Assembly (NCBI RefSeq): GCF_001278755.1
Contig: NZ_CP012601.1
Span: 310,001-374,000 of the forward strand
Length of the DNA stretch: 64,000 nt
DNA from: Bacillus sp. FJAT-22090
GTDB lineage: Bacteria; Bacillota; Bacilli; Bacillales_A; Planococcaceae
Reading direction: 5' to 3'
Shown here: piece after piece, positions 28,545-38,073 of the stretch
Layout of the letters: each line of letters begins with the position of its first letter
How positions within the stretch are numbered: position 1 is the stretch's first letter
Made by a program: the position numbers and the translations under genes
The notes under the pieces: model-generated
Told to the model about the DNA's origin: nothing
The model's database searches: none
The model's input: the letters and a program-made list of their open reading frames with translations, nothing else

Positions 28545-29849
28545 ATGACAAAATATCATTTTACAGGCATTAAAGGGTCTGGAATGAGCCCGTTAGCACA
28601 AATATTACATGATGTAGGTAATGAAGTACAAGGCTCTGATATAGAGAAGTATTTTTTTACGGAAAAACCATTACACGAACGAGATATAAATGTTTTGTTA
28701 TTTGATGAAGATAATATTAAAGAAGGCATGACCGTTATTGCAGGTAACGCATTCCCAGATAACCATCCAGAGATAGTGAAAGCAAAAGAGCTTGGTTTGG
28801 AAGTAATTCGATATCATGATTTTTTAGGTGACTATATGAGTCAATTTACTTCTATAGCTGTTACAGGTGCACATGGTAAGACATCAACAACAGGATTACT
28901 TTCACATGTATTAAGTGGCTATAAACCAACATCTTATTTAATTGGTGATGGAACAGGAAAAGGAATGAAGGATGCTTCCAATTTTGTTTTTGAAGCATGT
29001 GAGTACCGAAGACACTTTTTAGCGTACAATCCAGATTATGCGATTATGACTAATATTGATTTTGATCATCCAGATTATTTTAACGATATTGATGATGTCT
29101 TCCAAGCTTTTCAATCTATGGCTATGCAAGTGAAAAAGGGAATAATTGCTTGTGGAGACGACACGTATCTGCAAAAAATTAAAGCGCCTGTTCCAGTGCT
29201 TTACTACGGTTTTGGGGAGCACAATGATTTTGCTGCTAGAAACTTAGAAAAAACAACAGAGGGCACTTCATTTGATGTGTTTGTTCGCAACGAGTTTTAT
29301 CATCGTTTTTCTATTCCAATGTTCGGAGATCATGCAGTGCTAAATTCTTTATCTGTTATATCTCTTTGCCATTATGAACATGTACCGGCAGATATTATTC
29401 AAAAAGGTTTAGAAACGTTTGAAGGCGTTAAAAGACGCTTTACAGAGACTGCTATAGATAATCGTGTTCTTATTGATGATTATGCTCACCACCCTACTGA
29501 GATAACAGCAACGGTACAATCAGCTAGACAAAAATATCCAACCCGAAAAATTGTTGCTATTTTTCAACCGCACACATTTACAAGAACTCAAAAGTTCTTA
29601 ACTGAGTTTGCAGAAAGTTTAAGCCTAGCTGATGAAGTATACCTTTGTGAAATTTTTGGGTCTGCTAGAGAAAATGCTGGAGACTTAACTATTCAAACGT
29701 TAGCAGATATTATTGAAGGAAGCCATATTTTAAACGAAGAAACGGTAGATCAGCTGCTAGCTCATGAAAATGCCATCTTCTTATTCATGGGTGCTGGAGA
29801 TGTTCAAAAGTATCAACAAGCTTTTGAACAAAAACTTTCAGACTGTTGA
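28545..29849 (+). CDS. murC: UDP-N-acetylmuramate--L-alanine ligase
   Basis: Mur ligase of 434 aa that adds L-Ala to UDP-MurNAc, the first amino-acid step of peptidoglycan. ATG 28545 follows AGGAGG; the upstream GTG frame start is rejected. The N-terminal Rossmann loop is [11 protein letters not shown], the ATP loop is GAHGKTST (108-115, Lys112), and YAHHPTEI is the third-domain motif. Its last three codons and stop lie in a repeat-like sequence (see 29840-29857). A TATAAT hexamer at 28453-28458 suggests its own promoter. Confidence 0.95.
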   Translation: MTKYHFTGIKGSGMSPLAQILHDVGNEVQGSDIEKYFFTEKPLHERDINVLLFDEDNIKEGMTVIAGNAFPDNHPEIVKAKELGLEVIRYHDFLGDYMSQFTSIAVTGAHGKTSTTGLLSHVLSGYKPTSYLIGDGTGKGMKDASNFVFEACEYRRHFLAYNPDYAIMTNIDFDHPDYFNDIDDVFQAFQSMAMQVKKGIIACGDDTYLQKIKAPVPVLYYGFGEHNDFAARNLEKTTEGTSFDVFVRNEFYHRFSIPMFGDHAVLNSLSVISLCHYEHVPADIIQKGLETFEGVKRRFTETAIDNRVLIDDYAHHPTEITATVQSARQKYPTRKIVAIFQPHTFTRTQKFLTEFAESLSLADEVYLCEIFGSARENAGDLTIQTLADIIEGSHILNEETVDQLLAHENAIFLFMGAGDVQKYQQAFEQKLSDC

Positions 29850-29857
29850 CAAACGCT
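29840..29857. repeat. Short repeat E copy 2, overlapping the murC stop
   Basis: AGACTGTTGACAAACGCT differs at one base from 25750-25767. The murC codons for Asp-Cys and the stop TGA fall inside it. No clear right arm like that of copy 1 was found downstream. Confidence 0.5.
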
Positions 29858-30000
29858 TTAATTTTTCCTCTTTCGATTACTCGTCGCAAAGTAACTTTAC
29901 TGGTGAGCATGAATATATGTCGTGGGTCGTGCAACTGTTGTTACACGGATGTCGCGAATTATAGAAATTATTATAAGCATCTCCAATTTTTAAGAAAGTT

Positions 30001-30037
30001 AAAAATGCTTAATCCATTTAGGATTAAGCATTTTTTT
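30001..30037 (+). terminator. murC terminator
   Basis: AAAATGCTTAATCC / GGATTAAGCATTTTTTT stem and T-run, about 150 bases past the murC stop. The gap from the stop to here holds no gene. Confidence 0.9.
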
Positions 30038-30082
30038 AAAGGATTTTTATAAGAAACGTAGTATAGTAATATAGAGAAAGAA

Positions 30083-30107
30083 GTTTAATTTAATTCTTTT
30101 GGGGTAA
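30083..30107 (+). promoter_or_regulatory. Probable sigma-B promoter of ytxGH
   Basis: GTTTAA at 30083-30088 and GGGTAA at 30102-30107 with a 13-base spacer match the sigma-B consensus (GTTTAA, GGGTAT). It is 33 bases before the ytxG start. B. subtilis ytxGHJ is known to be under sigma-B (and sigma-H) control. Confidence 0.78.
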
Positions 30108-30139
30108 AATTATGTATAACAACTGAAGGAGGATACAAA

Positions 30140-30598
30140 ATGGAAAATCTCTTATACATAGCCGCTATTATAGCCGCAATAGCATTCTTGGTACTTTGTA
30201 TAAGCCTTGCAGTTACTTTGTTTTCTGTTAAGAAGACATTAAATAATGTTGCAAATACGCTAGAAGGGCTAGATACAAATTTACAAAATGTCACGAAAGA
30301 AACTGCAGAGCTTCTTCATAAAACAAATGAATTAGCAGTGGACATTCAAGAAAAATCAGAAAAATTAAATACTGTAGTCGATGCAGTAAAGAACGTTGGA
30401 ACTTCCGTAACAAGTTTAAACAATTCTATTCAACGAATTACTTCTTCTGTAACAACGGAAGTAGAAAAAAATGAAGAAAAGATTGCACAGGTTGTCCAAT
30501 GGAGTAATATCTTGTTTGGCATACGTGACAAATGGAAAGAGCGTAAAGCATTAGAAGAAGCAGGATATTATTCTTATGAATCAGAAAAAAATTTATAA
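30140..30598 (+). CDS. ytxG: YtxG (DUF948) general stress protein
   Basis: 152 aa. One N-terminal membrane helix (about residues 4-28) is followed by a long amphipathic coiled-coil region (TLNNVANTLEGLDTNLQNVT onward), the DUF948 pattern. It is membrane anchored and facing the cytoplasm or wall; its role in stress is not known. GGAGG precedes ATG 30140. First of two genes behind a sigma-B-like promoter. Confidence 0.9.
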   Translation: MENLLYIAAIIAAIAFLVLCISLAVTLFSVKKTLNNVANTLEGLDTNLQNVTKETAELLHKTNELAVDIQEKSEKLNTVVDAVKNVGTSVTSLNNSIQRITSSVTTEVEKNEEKIAQVVQWSNILFGIRDKWKERKALEEAGYYSYESEKNL

Positions 30599-30616
30599 TT
30601 ATTGGAGGAATTTAAA

Positions 30617-31204
30617 ATGAGCAACTATGACCACAATAAACCAAATTATAACGATTCAAAGTACAATGCAGAGTATTACGATAATCCGGCATCCTATAAC
30701 AAGCAGGTTCAACCAACCTATCCACCTCAACCATATTATAACGAAAGTAGAGATTATATTTATCGCGAGGAAGGATCGGGAGGAAAAGACTTTATATTAG
30801 GAATGTTCGTAGGTGGAATCATCGGTGCTGCAACTGCTCTATTATTGGCACCAAAGACTGGTACTGAGCTACGAGGAAATATTTCAACGCAAGCGAATCA
30901 GTTAAAAGATAAAACAATGGATCTATCTTCCACAGCGAAAGAGAAGACCACTCAATTGTCTAAACAATTACAAGAACAATCTGGTCAAATCGTGGATAAA
31001 GTAAAGTCTATTAAAGGTACACCAACGTCTCCTTTAGACGATGGAACTGCATCTTATGAAGGTGAAGAGCCAATGGACTTTATGGAAACCATTTCTCATA
31101 CGACGGAAGAGTTAACGGCAGAACAGGATAAGCAAGAAGAAAATTCAACCGTTGTAGCAGAAGCAATAAAAGAGGCAATCGTAGAAAACAAATCAAATAA
31201 ATAA
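30617..31204 (+). CDS. ytxH: YtxH-family general stress protein
   Basis: 195 aa from ATG 30617 (GGAGG upstream; the TTG at 30602 is part of that ribosome site). The first 55 residues are rich in Tyr, Asn and Pro. A glycine-rich hydrophobic helix follows (GMFVGGIIGAATALLLAP), then KTGTELR, the YtxH signature, and a coiled-coil/acidic tail. It is paired with ytxG. ytxJ, the third B. subtilis gene, is missing here: a terminator follows directly. Confidence 0.88.
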   Translation: MSNYDHNKPNYNDSKYNAEYYDNPASYNKQVQPTYPPQPYYNESRDYIYREEGSGGKDFILGMFVGGIIGAATALLLAPKTGTELRGNISTQANQLKDKTMDLSSTAKEKTTQLSKQLQEQSGQIVDKVKSIKGTPTSPLDDGTASYEGEEPMDFMETISHTTEELTAEQDKQEENSTVVAEAIKEAIVENKSNK

Positions 31205-31210
31205 ATAATA

Positions 31211-31250
31211 AAGTGGTAGTCCTTTAGAAAAAGGATTACCACTTTTTTTA
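31211..31250 (+). terminator. ytxGH terminator
   Basis: AAGTGGTAGTCCTT / AAGGATTACCACTT stem followed by seven T. Confidence 0.9.
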
Positions 31251-31286
31251 CGATTAAACGGAATGTGTTCTAGTAATGAAAACCTG

Positions 31287-31552
31287 TCATCCGATAAATA
31301 AGAAAATCGTTGAAACGGCTCCCTTTCCGTTGGCGTTGCCTTAGCCTCCTAGGCCAACACGATGTTGGTCATGCAATCGTTGCCGCAAAAGTTCTTTTGC
31401 GACGAGCTTTGCGCAGGAGCAGGATGCGGCGAACTTAGATTGCCTTCCCCTCAACTGCGGGGTCTGCGGCTAACGCTATTCCCACAGGAGTGTCTCCTTT
31501 TTCAACGATTTTCAATAAACTAATTGAAAAAATTAAGTGATAAAAATTTGCT
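31287..31552. repeat. GC-rich inverted-repeat element, family A copy 2
   Basis: Terminal inverted repeats AAAATCGTTGAAA (31303-31315) and TTTCAACGATTTT (31500-31512). Compared with copy 1 it has an extra module containing TTTTGCGACGAGCTTTGCGC at about 31395, which also occurs inside the family B copy at 55.7 kb. Confidence 0.87.
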
Positions 31553-31619
31553 CTAGTTTTACTTACGAATTAAATTCGATATACTGGACAATAAAATGTC
31601 CATGTATTATATAAGAATC

Positions 31620-33758
31620 TTAATTATTAAATATTATTTCTAAATGGTCTCCACCAAATATTTCTTCGTCGAAACCAGATGTTTGCCCATTTTTCAATAT
31701 TTGAAATGAACTAGCTACATCTGGTAAAGTCCAATTGGAGAAACGAAATACATCTTGAAAGATCCAAGGAGATGTATTTATTTCTTGCCATAGAAGAATA
31801 GATTCATTTGGAATGATGTCCTGTGAGGTAAGTTTAATATCACCTGAGGTAACAATAGCACACTCTTTATACAATTCTATTTCCTCGTTTTGAAAAATAA
31901 CTTTCATTCGATTATCTAAACTTTTATCTAGTTTATTAGCAATCTCTTGAAGGGAAGGGGCGCTAACAATTTTTATTTGTATGTTGTCATTATCTTGGAC
32001 TGGGTATTGCAGTTTCACTGGATTTTCATTTAACAGAATATGAGAAGTAAAATCAGGTATATAGTGATTCTTTTCATTTATTGTAATCGTATAAGGTTTT
32101 AGCTGTGTAAGATAGCTTCCTTTTTGAATAGCTAGTAATACTTGTTCAACGGTTTGAGGAGTTTCAACAATAACCTTGTCCCTTTCTTTCAATGGTGTAT
32201 CCAGAGTGACCTTTTCTCCATTTACTCGCACTATAGGCTCCACAATATGCATAACCCCTTGGAAGGTAACAGTTTTAACGGATGCATCATCTAGAAGGTC
32301 ACGAACAGTAGCTTCTCCTGGTCTTCCATCTTGGCCTTCCATTAGCTCAATACGGTCATTGCTTTGAATGATTGTTTTCGTGTTTGCTTCTTGTCCATTT
32401 AGATGAATGATTGCTGGCTTTCCATGTTCTCCAGGAATATAAATATCTTGTCCATTTACTTGAACAGCAAGGGCAGCTCCCGGTTTTCCATATAATTTTC
32501 TTGCAGAAATATTTGCTGCAAGAAAAGCGTCTCCAACTGTCATTTCCTTCAATTCGAAAAGACGTACTATTTGTTTGTTTACTTCAATAGACATGTATTG
32601 TATAGGGGCACGCTTTGCGGCAATGGCTATACCGATTGGAGTAACTAGCTCTGGAGTTACCGGAATATGTTCTTCCTTAGTTAAGTTTTGAATAGCATCG
32701 ATTCCTCGTACAGCTACTCGATTTTCTGGCAAGTTCAATTCTTCTGCAAGTATAGTTGTAAGTTCAGGAGTCAAACTGCCTCCACCGACTAGCATTACTG
32801 CTTTCGTTGGCTTATTATTGTTCAATCGTAATATTTCCGAAGAAATAGCAGCCGCTAACACTTGAGTTGCTGGTCGAAGAACATCAATTACTTCATCCTT
32901 AGGTATTTCCTGGTCAAAACCTAAAATATCTTTAATATGTATACACTCGTTTTGATTAATTGATCTTTTTGATTCCTCAGCAAAAGGAAAATCTAATAAA
33001 TAATGATCACTTAATGCTTCTGTTATTTCATCTCCAGCTATTGGAACCATTCCATAAGCTACTACTGTTCCATGATCTGTTATAGCGATATCCGAAGTTC
33101 CTGCACCTATATCGACTAATGCTACATTTAAACGTCTCATTGATGAAGGAATTAAAACATTTATGGCCGCTATCGGTTCAAGTGTTAATGCTTCCATTTC
33201 TAAATCTGCACGTTTTAATGCAGATAACAACGATTCTACGACTACCCGTGGTAAAAATGTAGCAATTACTTCAATGGATGCTTCAGTTCCTTGCTGATCA
33301 ACTAAGCTACCAATTTCTTCTCCATCCAATCGATAGTATAATACACTATATCCTACGCAATAATAATGACTAGATTGCTTATCGATATCTTTTTGTACTA
33401 AATTTGTTTGTGCTTTTTGAACGGCGGAAAGCTCCAAACGACTAATGTCTTCTTCAGAAAATATTGGTCGATTTTTAATATCCATTTGGACAGATGCTTG
33501 TTCAGTTTTTAAAGCTCTTCCAGCAGCTGCCACACTAACTTTTTTAAGCGGACCATGTTTTTCTTCTAATTTTGTTTTTATCGTGTTAATTGCTTCTGCT
33601 ACTTTCAATACATTATGTATTTGACCATCCACCATTGCACGTTCTTTATGCTCCTCAACTAAAATATCTACAACATGAAATGATTGGTCGCGTTCTTCTA
33701 AAATAATTCCAACTACAGATCTCGTTCCAATATCGAGTGCAAATAATTTAGGTAACAA
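31620..33758 (-). CDS. FtsA/PilM-like actin-fold ATPase with C-terminal beta-grasp-like repeats
   Basis: 712 aa, far longer than FtsA (about 420 aa). Residues 1-380 form an actin-like ATPase: phosphate-1 FALDIGTRSVVGIIL, phosphate-2 ALVDIGAGTSDIAI, and adenosine motif VMLVGGGSLTPEL, with an FtsA-like SHS2 insertion (KKVSVAAAGRALKT). The remaining 330 residues carry several units of the form NGxxV...L...D.I.VE (for example RVNGEKVTLDTPLKERDKV), suggesting small beta-grasp domains. Annotated as cell-division FtsA-like in related genomes; the real role is unknown. It is monocistronic and divergent from aroA. Confidence 0.75.
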   Translation of the reverse strand: MLPKLFALDIGTRSVVGIILEERDQSFHVVDILVEEHKERAMVDGQIHNVLKVAEAINTIKTKLEEKHGPLKKVSVAAAGRALKTEQASVQMDIKNRPIFSEEDISRLELSAVQKAQTNLVQKDIDKQSSHYYCVGYSVLYYRLDGEEIGSLVDQQGTEASIEVIATFLPRVVVESLLSALKRADLEMEALTLEPIAAINVLIPSSMRRLNVALVDIGAGTSDIAITDHGTVVAYGMVPIAGDEITEALSDHYLLDFPFAEESKRSINQNECIHIKDILGFDQEIPKDEVIDVLRPATQVLAAAISSEILRLNNNKPTKAVMLVGGGSLTPELTTILAEELNLPENRVAVRGIDAIQNLTKEEHIPVTPELVTPIGIAIAAKRAPIQYMSIEVNKQIVRLFELKEMTVGDAFLAANISARKLYGKPGAALAVQVNGQDIYIPGEHGKPAIIHLNGQEANTKTIIQSNDRIELMEGQDGRPGEATVRDLLDDASVKTVTFQGVMHIVEPIVRVNGEKVTLDTPLKERDKVIVETPQTVEQVLLAIQKGSYLTQLKPYTITINEKNHYIPDFTSHILLNENPVKLQYPVQDNDNIQIKIVSAPSLQEIANKLDKSLDNRMKVIFQNEEIELYKECAIVTSGDIKLTSQDIIPNESILLWQEINTSPWIFQDVFRFSNWTLPDVASSFQILKNGQTSGFDEEIFGGDHLEIIFNN

Positions 33759-33922
33759 TTTCCCACGTCCTTTTTAGACAAATACTTTAGCGAGTTGAAG
33801 CGCTAAAATAAAAAGCGTGACATTCTCGCAAGCATTGATTATAATAAGTCTTATAACTAAAAATGTATCATAATTTTCAGGCGATAGAAAGTGTCGATGA
33901 AGAGAAAGAGAGGAGAAGTATC

Positions 33923-35008
33923 ATGAGTCATGTAGATTTAGATGGATTACGCGCACGTGTAGATGAGATTAACGTAGAAATCCTACAGTTAATTAACGAA
34001 AGAGCAGGAGTAGTACAAGAGATTGGAAGAGTAAAAGAAAAACAAGGTGTAAACAGATACGATCCTCTTCGTGAACGACACATGTTAGATCACTTAAAAG
34101 AGAATAATTCTGGGCCACTACCACAGTCAACTGTTGAGCATATTTTTAAGGAAATTTTTAAAACAGCTCTAGAATTGCAAGTGGATGATCAAAAGAAAGC
34201 ACTTCTTGTTTCACGTAAAAAGAAATCAACTGATACAATTGTAGAGATCAATGGTGAGAAAATTGGAACTGGAGCACCATCTTTTGTATTTGGTCCTTGT
34301 GCGGTTGAATCTTATACGCAAGTTGCTGAAGTAGCAGCTGCAATTCAATCAAAAGGGTTAAAGTTAATCAGAGGTGGGGCATACAAGCCACGTACGTCAC
34401 CATACGATTTCCAAGGACTTGGATTAGAAGGTTTAAAAATATTAAAACAAATTTCCCAAGAATATGGTCTAGCTGTCGTATCAGAAATTGTTACCCCTAG
34501 CCACTTAGAAGAAGCGCTTGACTACGTTGATGTTGTGCAAGTAGGCGCTCGTAACATGCAAAACTTTGAATTATTAAAAGCAGTTGGTTCTATTAACAAA
34601 CCGGTATTACTAAAACGTGGTATCGCAGCTACATTAGATGAATTCATTCATGCCGCTGAATACATTATGTCTCAAGGAAATGACCAAATCATTTTATGTG
34701 AACGAGGCATTCGTACTTACGAAAGAGCGACAAGAAATACATTAGATATTTCAGCTGTTCCTATTTTAAAGCAAGAAACACATTTACCGGTATTTGTGGA
34801 TGTAACCCACTCAACTGGACGAAGAGATATTTTGTTACCTGCTGCTAAAGCCGCTATTGCTATTGGTGCTGACGGTGTTATGGCTGAGGTTCATCCTGAT
34901 CCAGCTGTTGCATTATCGGATGCAGCTCAACAAATGAATTTACAACAATTTGATGAATTCTATGACTCCCTGCAAAAATTCATGAAAACTCATGAAGTGC
35001 ATGCATAA
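33923..35008 (+). CDS. aroA: Bifunctional chorismate mutase / 3-deoxy-7-phosphoheptulonate synthase
   Basis: 361 aa. The N-terminal chorismate mutase domain (residues 1-90, [19 protein letters not shown]) regulates the C-terminal DAHP synthase. The synthase joins phosphoenolpyruvate and erythrose-4-phosphate to open the shikimate pathway. Synthase motifs are [31 protein letters not shown] and the metal-binding [13 protein letters not shown] 33923 follows AGGAGAAG; the in-frame ATG 20 codons upstream lacks a site. The mutase domain senses prephenate/chorismate in B. subtilis AroA. Confidence 0.96.
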   Translation: MSHVDLDGLRARVDEINVEILQLINERAGVVQEIGRVKEKQGVNRYDPLRERHMLDHLKENNSGPLPQSTVEHIFKEIFKTALELQVDDQKKALLVSRKKKSTDTIVEINGEKIGTGAPSFVFGPCAVESYTQVAEVAAAIQSKGLKLIRGGAYKPRTSPYDFQGLGLEGLKILKQISQEYGLAVVSEIVTPSHLEEALDYVDVVQVGARNMQNFELLKAVGSINKPVLLKRGIAATLDEFIHAAEYIMSQGNDQIILCERGIRTYERATRNTLDISAVPILKQETHLPVFVDVTHSTGRRDILLPAAKAAIAIGADGVMAEVHPDPAVALSDAAQQMNLQQFDEFYDSLQKFMKTHEVHA

Positions 35009-35043
35009 TTAGAAAATCATTAGTTTTGACAGAGAAATGCCAC

Positions 35044-35072
35044 AAAACCGACTCTTTTTAGGGTCGGTTTTA
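35044..35072 (+). terminator. aroA terminator
   Basis: AAAACCGAC / GTCGGTTTT stem followed by T-rich sequence. Confidence 0.88.
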
Positions 35073-35151
35073 CTATTTGATTGAAAGTTACATAGGAAAT
35101 GAAGTATTATTTAAAGTATAATTATTCAGAGTAGTGAAGGAGGGGTATGCA

Positions 35152-36150
35152 TTGACTATTACTATATATGATGTAGCGAGAGAAGCAAATGTGTCGATGG
35201 CAACCGTTTCACGTGTAGTAAATGGGAACCAAAATGTAAAACCGGCAACTCGTCAAAAAGTTTTAGCAGTGATAGAACGATTAGATTATCGTCCAAATGC
35301 AGTTGCAAGAGGTTTAGCAAGTAAAAAAACAAAAACAGTTGGGGTAATTATCCCGGATATTTCAAATGTATTTTATGCTGAACTTGTGCGTGGTATAGAA
35401 GATATTGCAACGATGTACCGTTATAATATTATTTTAACGAATTCCGATCAACAAGAAGATAAAGAAGTACAGCTTTTATCCACTTTGTTCAGTAAACAAG
35501 TAGATGGAATAGTTATGATGAGTGACCAAGTAACAAATGACATGCTACATGAGATGGAAAGATCTCAAGTGCCTATCGTTTTAGCAGGCACAATTGAAAC
35601 GACTAATGCATTTCCTTCTGTTAATATTGAATACCATGAAGCAGCAGTTGATGCAGTCAATCGTTTACTACAAAACGGACATAAACGAATTGCTTTTGTA
35701 TCGGGCTCTATATCTTCGACGATTAATCGACTATATAAACTTTCTGGCTACGAAAAGGCGCTTGATGCAGCTGGTATCGAAATAGATACAGATCTAATTG
35801 TTGGCGTCGAAAATACATATGACGACGGTCTTCTAGCTTGGGAAGAACTAAGTAAATTAAAAAATCCTCCGACAGCATTTTTTGCAGGTAATGATGAAAT
35901 AGCAATCGGATTGATCCATGGGGCACAAGACAGTGGACTAAAAGTGCCAGAAGACATTGAAGTAATCAGCTTTGAAAATTCCAAATTAGCTCGTATGGTA
36001 AGACCGCAACTTACGAGTGTTGTATTACCTTTATACGACATTGGAGCAGTTTCCATGAGACTATTAACAAAGTTTATGAATAAAGAAAAAATAGATGAAC
36101 ATACAGTAGTTCTTCCATATCGTATTGAAGAAAGAGATTCTGTTAAATAA
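35152..36150 (+). CDS. ccpA: Catabolite control protein A
   Basis: LacI-family regulator of 333 aa, the master of carbon catabolite control with HPr-Ser-P as partner. It starts at TTG 35152 behind AAGGAGGGG; the upstream ATG at 35147 is out of frame. The DNA-reading head is [20 protein letters not shown] followed by the hinge [15 protein letters not shown]. The periplasmic-binding-like core shows FVSGSISS and [19 protein letters not shown]. Only one clear cre site was seen in the window (54269-54282). A TATAAT hexamer at 35117-35122 may be its -10 box. Confidence 0.96.
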   Translation: MTITIYDVAREANVSMATVSRVVNGNQNVKPATRQKVLAVIERLDYRPNAVARGLASKKTKTVGVIIPDISNVFYAELVRGIEDIATMYRYNIILTNSDQQEDKEVQLLSTLFSKQVDGIVMMSDQVTNDMLHEMERSQVPIVLAGTIETTNAFPSVNIEYHEAAVDAVNRLLQNGHKRIAFVSGSISSTINRLYKLSGYEKALDAAGIEIDTDLIVGVENTYDDGLLAWEELSKLKNPPTAFFAGNDEIAIGLIHGAQDSGLKVPEDIEVISFENSKLARMVRPQLTSVVLPLYDIGAVSMRLLTKFMNKEKIDEHTVVLPYRIEERDSVK

Positions 36151-36195
36151 TCATCCTATTTAGTATCAAGAAAGTGAATGTAATTGCATTATATT

Positions 36196-36231
36196 AAAAC
36201 ACCAGAACCGTTTAGGCTACTGGTGTTTTTT
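36196..36231. terminator. Bidirectional terminator between ccpA and acuC
   Basis: AAAACACCAG / CTGGTGTTTT stem; the right arm contains the last codons of acuC on the minus strand. Confidence 0.88.
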
Positions 36232-37392
36232 GTATGAACTCTGTTGACGTAATAAAAATAACGCCTTGTCTAACATTTGTTTATTTTTCTCTGTTATTTC
36301 CGCTTTTCGAGGAATCGGTTCAAATAACGGATTAGGATCCATCCATGTTGGTATAAGGGGGATAGGAGATTCCTTAGACCAACGTTCGAGCCAGGCTTTC
36401 GGTAGTTCTCCTTCGGGTGTTTTAAAGTCATTCATTTCCATCCAAAGCAATGACCATGCACGTGGAACTACTCTCCAAATATCATAACCACCACCACCGA
36501 CTGCAATCCATTTTCCGTCACAATACTTATGCGCCAACTCATGAGCCAGTTTAGGAATTTCTCGATATATCTTCATCGAACCATACAAATGTGTTAAAGG
36601 GTCAAAATAATGCGCATCAGCGCCATTTTGACTTAAGATAACATCTGGTTTAAATGATTCTATAATCTCGCTAAGAGCTGTACGATAAACCTCTAAAAAT
36701 GAATCATCCTCTGTAAAAGCATCTATTGGAAAATTAAAGGAAGTACCATACCCTTCTCCAGAACCTCTTTCTGTAATATTACCTGTACCGGGGAATAGAT
36801 ATCTTCCCGTTTCATGAATTGAAATAGTGCATACATTAGGATCATCGTAAAAACTCCATTGAACACCATCCCCATGGTGGGCGTCTGTGTCAATATACAG
36901 TACACGAGCATTATATTTTTCCTGCATATATTTAATGGCAACTGAGCTATCATTATAAATACAGAAACCCGATGCCCGTCCTTTAAAACCATGATGAAGT
37001 CCACCGCCTAGATTGAGGGCATGTGATGCTTTACCTTCCATCACATAATCTACGGCGGTTAGCGTTCCACCTACTAAACTGGCACTAGCTTCATGCATAT
37101 GCGGAAAGATTGGTGTATCTTCAGTGCCAATCCCATAGCTTTCATAAATACTTGTGTCACCAGTCTCTAAGCTTGCTTTTTTAACAATATCAATATATTG
37201 GGTGTCGTGTATTAAGCTTAATTCTTCCTCCGTTGCAGTTCTTGGTGCGACTATATCCGATAATGATAACGCATTCATTTCTTTTAATAAATCAACAGTT
37301 AATGTTAATCGTTTTTGGTTAAATGGATGCGTGTCAGAAAATTTATAGCCTAACTGATTTTCTGAAAAGATAAAAACGGCATTTTTTTTCAT
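36217..37392 (-). CDS. acuC: AcuC-type class II histone-deacetylase-like protein
   Basis: Zinc deacetylase of 391 aa. B. subtilis AcuC removes the acetyl group that AcuA puts on acetyl-CoA synthetase, reactivating it. Catalytic motifs are LNLGGGLHHGFKGRASGFC, YIDTDAHHGDGVQWSF (metal and general base residues) and GGGGYDIWRVV. It begins within the acuB stop (ATGA overlap), and the acuABC order matches B. subtilis. Confidence 0.93.
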   Translation of the reverse strand: MKKNAVFIFSENQLGYKFSDTHPFNQKRLTLTVDLLKEMNALSLSDIVAPRTATEEELSLIHDTQYIDIVKKASLETGDTSIYESYGIGTEDTPIFPHMHEASASLVGGTLTAVDYVMEGKASHALNLGGGLHHGFKGRASGFCIYNDSSVAIKYMQEKYNARVLYIDTDAHHGDGVQWSFYDDPNVCTISIHETGRYLFPGTGNITERGSGEGYGTSFNFPIDAFTEDDSFLEVYRTALSEIIESFKPDVILSQNGADAHYFDPLTHLYGSMKIYREIPKLAHELAHKYCDGKWIAVGGGGYDIWRVVPRAWSLLWMEMNDFKTPEGELPKAWLERWSKESPIPLIPTWMDPNPLFEPIPRKAEITEKNKQMLDKALFLLRQQSSYKKHQ

Positions 37393-38036
37393 ACGTTCAT
37401 TCCTGGATGGTTAGGCCATAATACCTCAAATCCTTCTGCTTTAATCGCTTCAATAAGCTTAAGAGGATTCATGGTTTTAACACGCAATACTAATATTTTA
37501 TGATCATTTTGCACTTTATCGGGATATACAAGAACGCTTAATACATTTAACTTCTGTTCGTAGAAAATTTTTGATACCTCAAATAATACCCCTGGTCTGT
37601 TGGGTACACGTACTTCGATTTGAGAACCGGGTTGATGAACTCCAGTTAGTTCAATAAACTTATACAATAAGTCAGATTCGGTAATCATCCCTACTAATTT
37701 ACCTTTACTGACAATTGGAAGACACCCAATTCTATTATCATAAAAAATACTAGCTGTCTCTTCAACAAAGTCTAAAGGATGACCGGTAATGGGGTTCTTT
37801 GTCATAATTTCTTCTAATGGACGTTCATATATATCATTATGAAGAACGCTTTGAAGAGTGGAAGGGGTTGCTTCCTTTAAATCTCTGTCCGTTACCACTC
37901 CAACTACTTCTCGGTCTTTGTTTATGATAGGTAAGTGACGTATTTTTTTTTCTTTTAATAGCGTGATTGCATCGTTGATCGTATGTGAAGGGGTTAAGGT
38001 TGGAACCGATGTATTCATAATTTCTTCAACTAACAT
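37389..38036 (-). CDS. acuB: AcuB: CBS-pair and ACT domain protein
   Basis: 215 aa. Two CBS motifs (residues about 1-60 and 75-135; MNTSVPTLTPSHTINDAI and MTKNPITGHPLD) form an adenylate-sensing Bateman module, followed by an ACT domain (about 140-215, VRVPNRPGVLFEVSKIF). Its exact role in the acu system is not known; sensing of AMP/ATP or an amino acid is plausible. It lies 37 bases downstream of acuA and overlaps acuC by 4. Confidence 0.9.
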   Translation of the reverse strand: MLVEEIMNTSVPTLTPSHTINDAITLLKEKKIRHLPIINKDREVVGVVTDRDLKEATPSTLQSVLHNDIYERPLEEIMTKNPITGHPLDFVEETASIFYDNRIGCLPIVSKGKLVGMITESDLLYKFIELTGVHQPGSQIEVRVPNRPGVLFEVSKIFYEQKLNVLSVLVYPDKVQNDHKILVLRVKTMNPLKLIEAIKAEGFEVLWPNHPGMNV

Positions 38037-38073
38037 TAGAATGTACTCCTTTTCTATCTGTTTCGCTTCACCT

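Noticed and set aside
29764-30052. Two short plus-strand frames at and after the 3' end of murC
   Set aside because: They overlap murC or the repeat E region, have no ribosome site, and run into the murC terminator.
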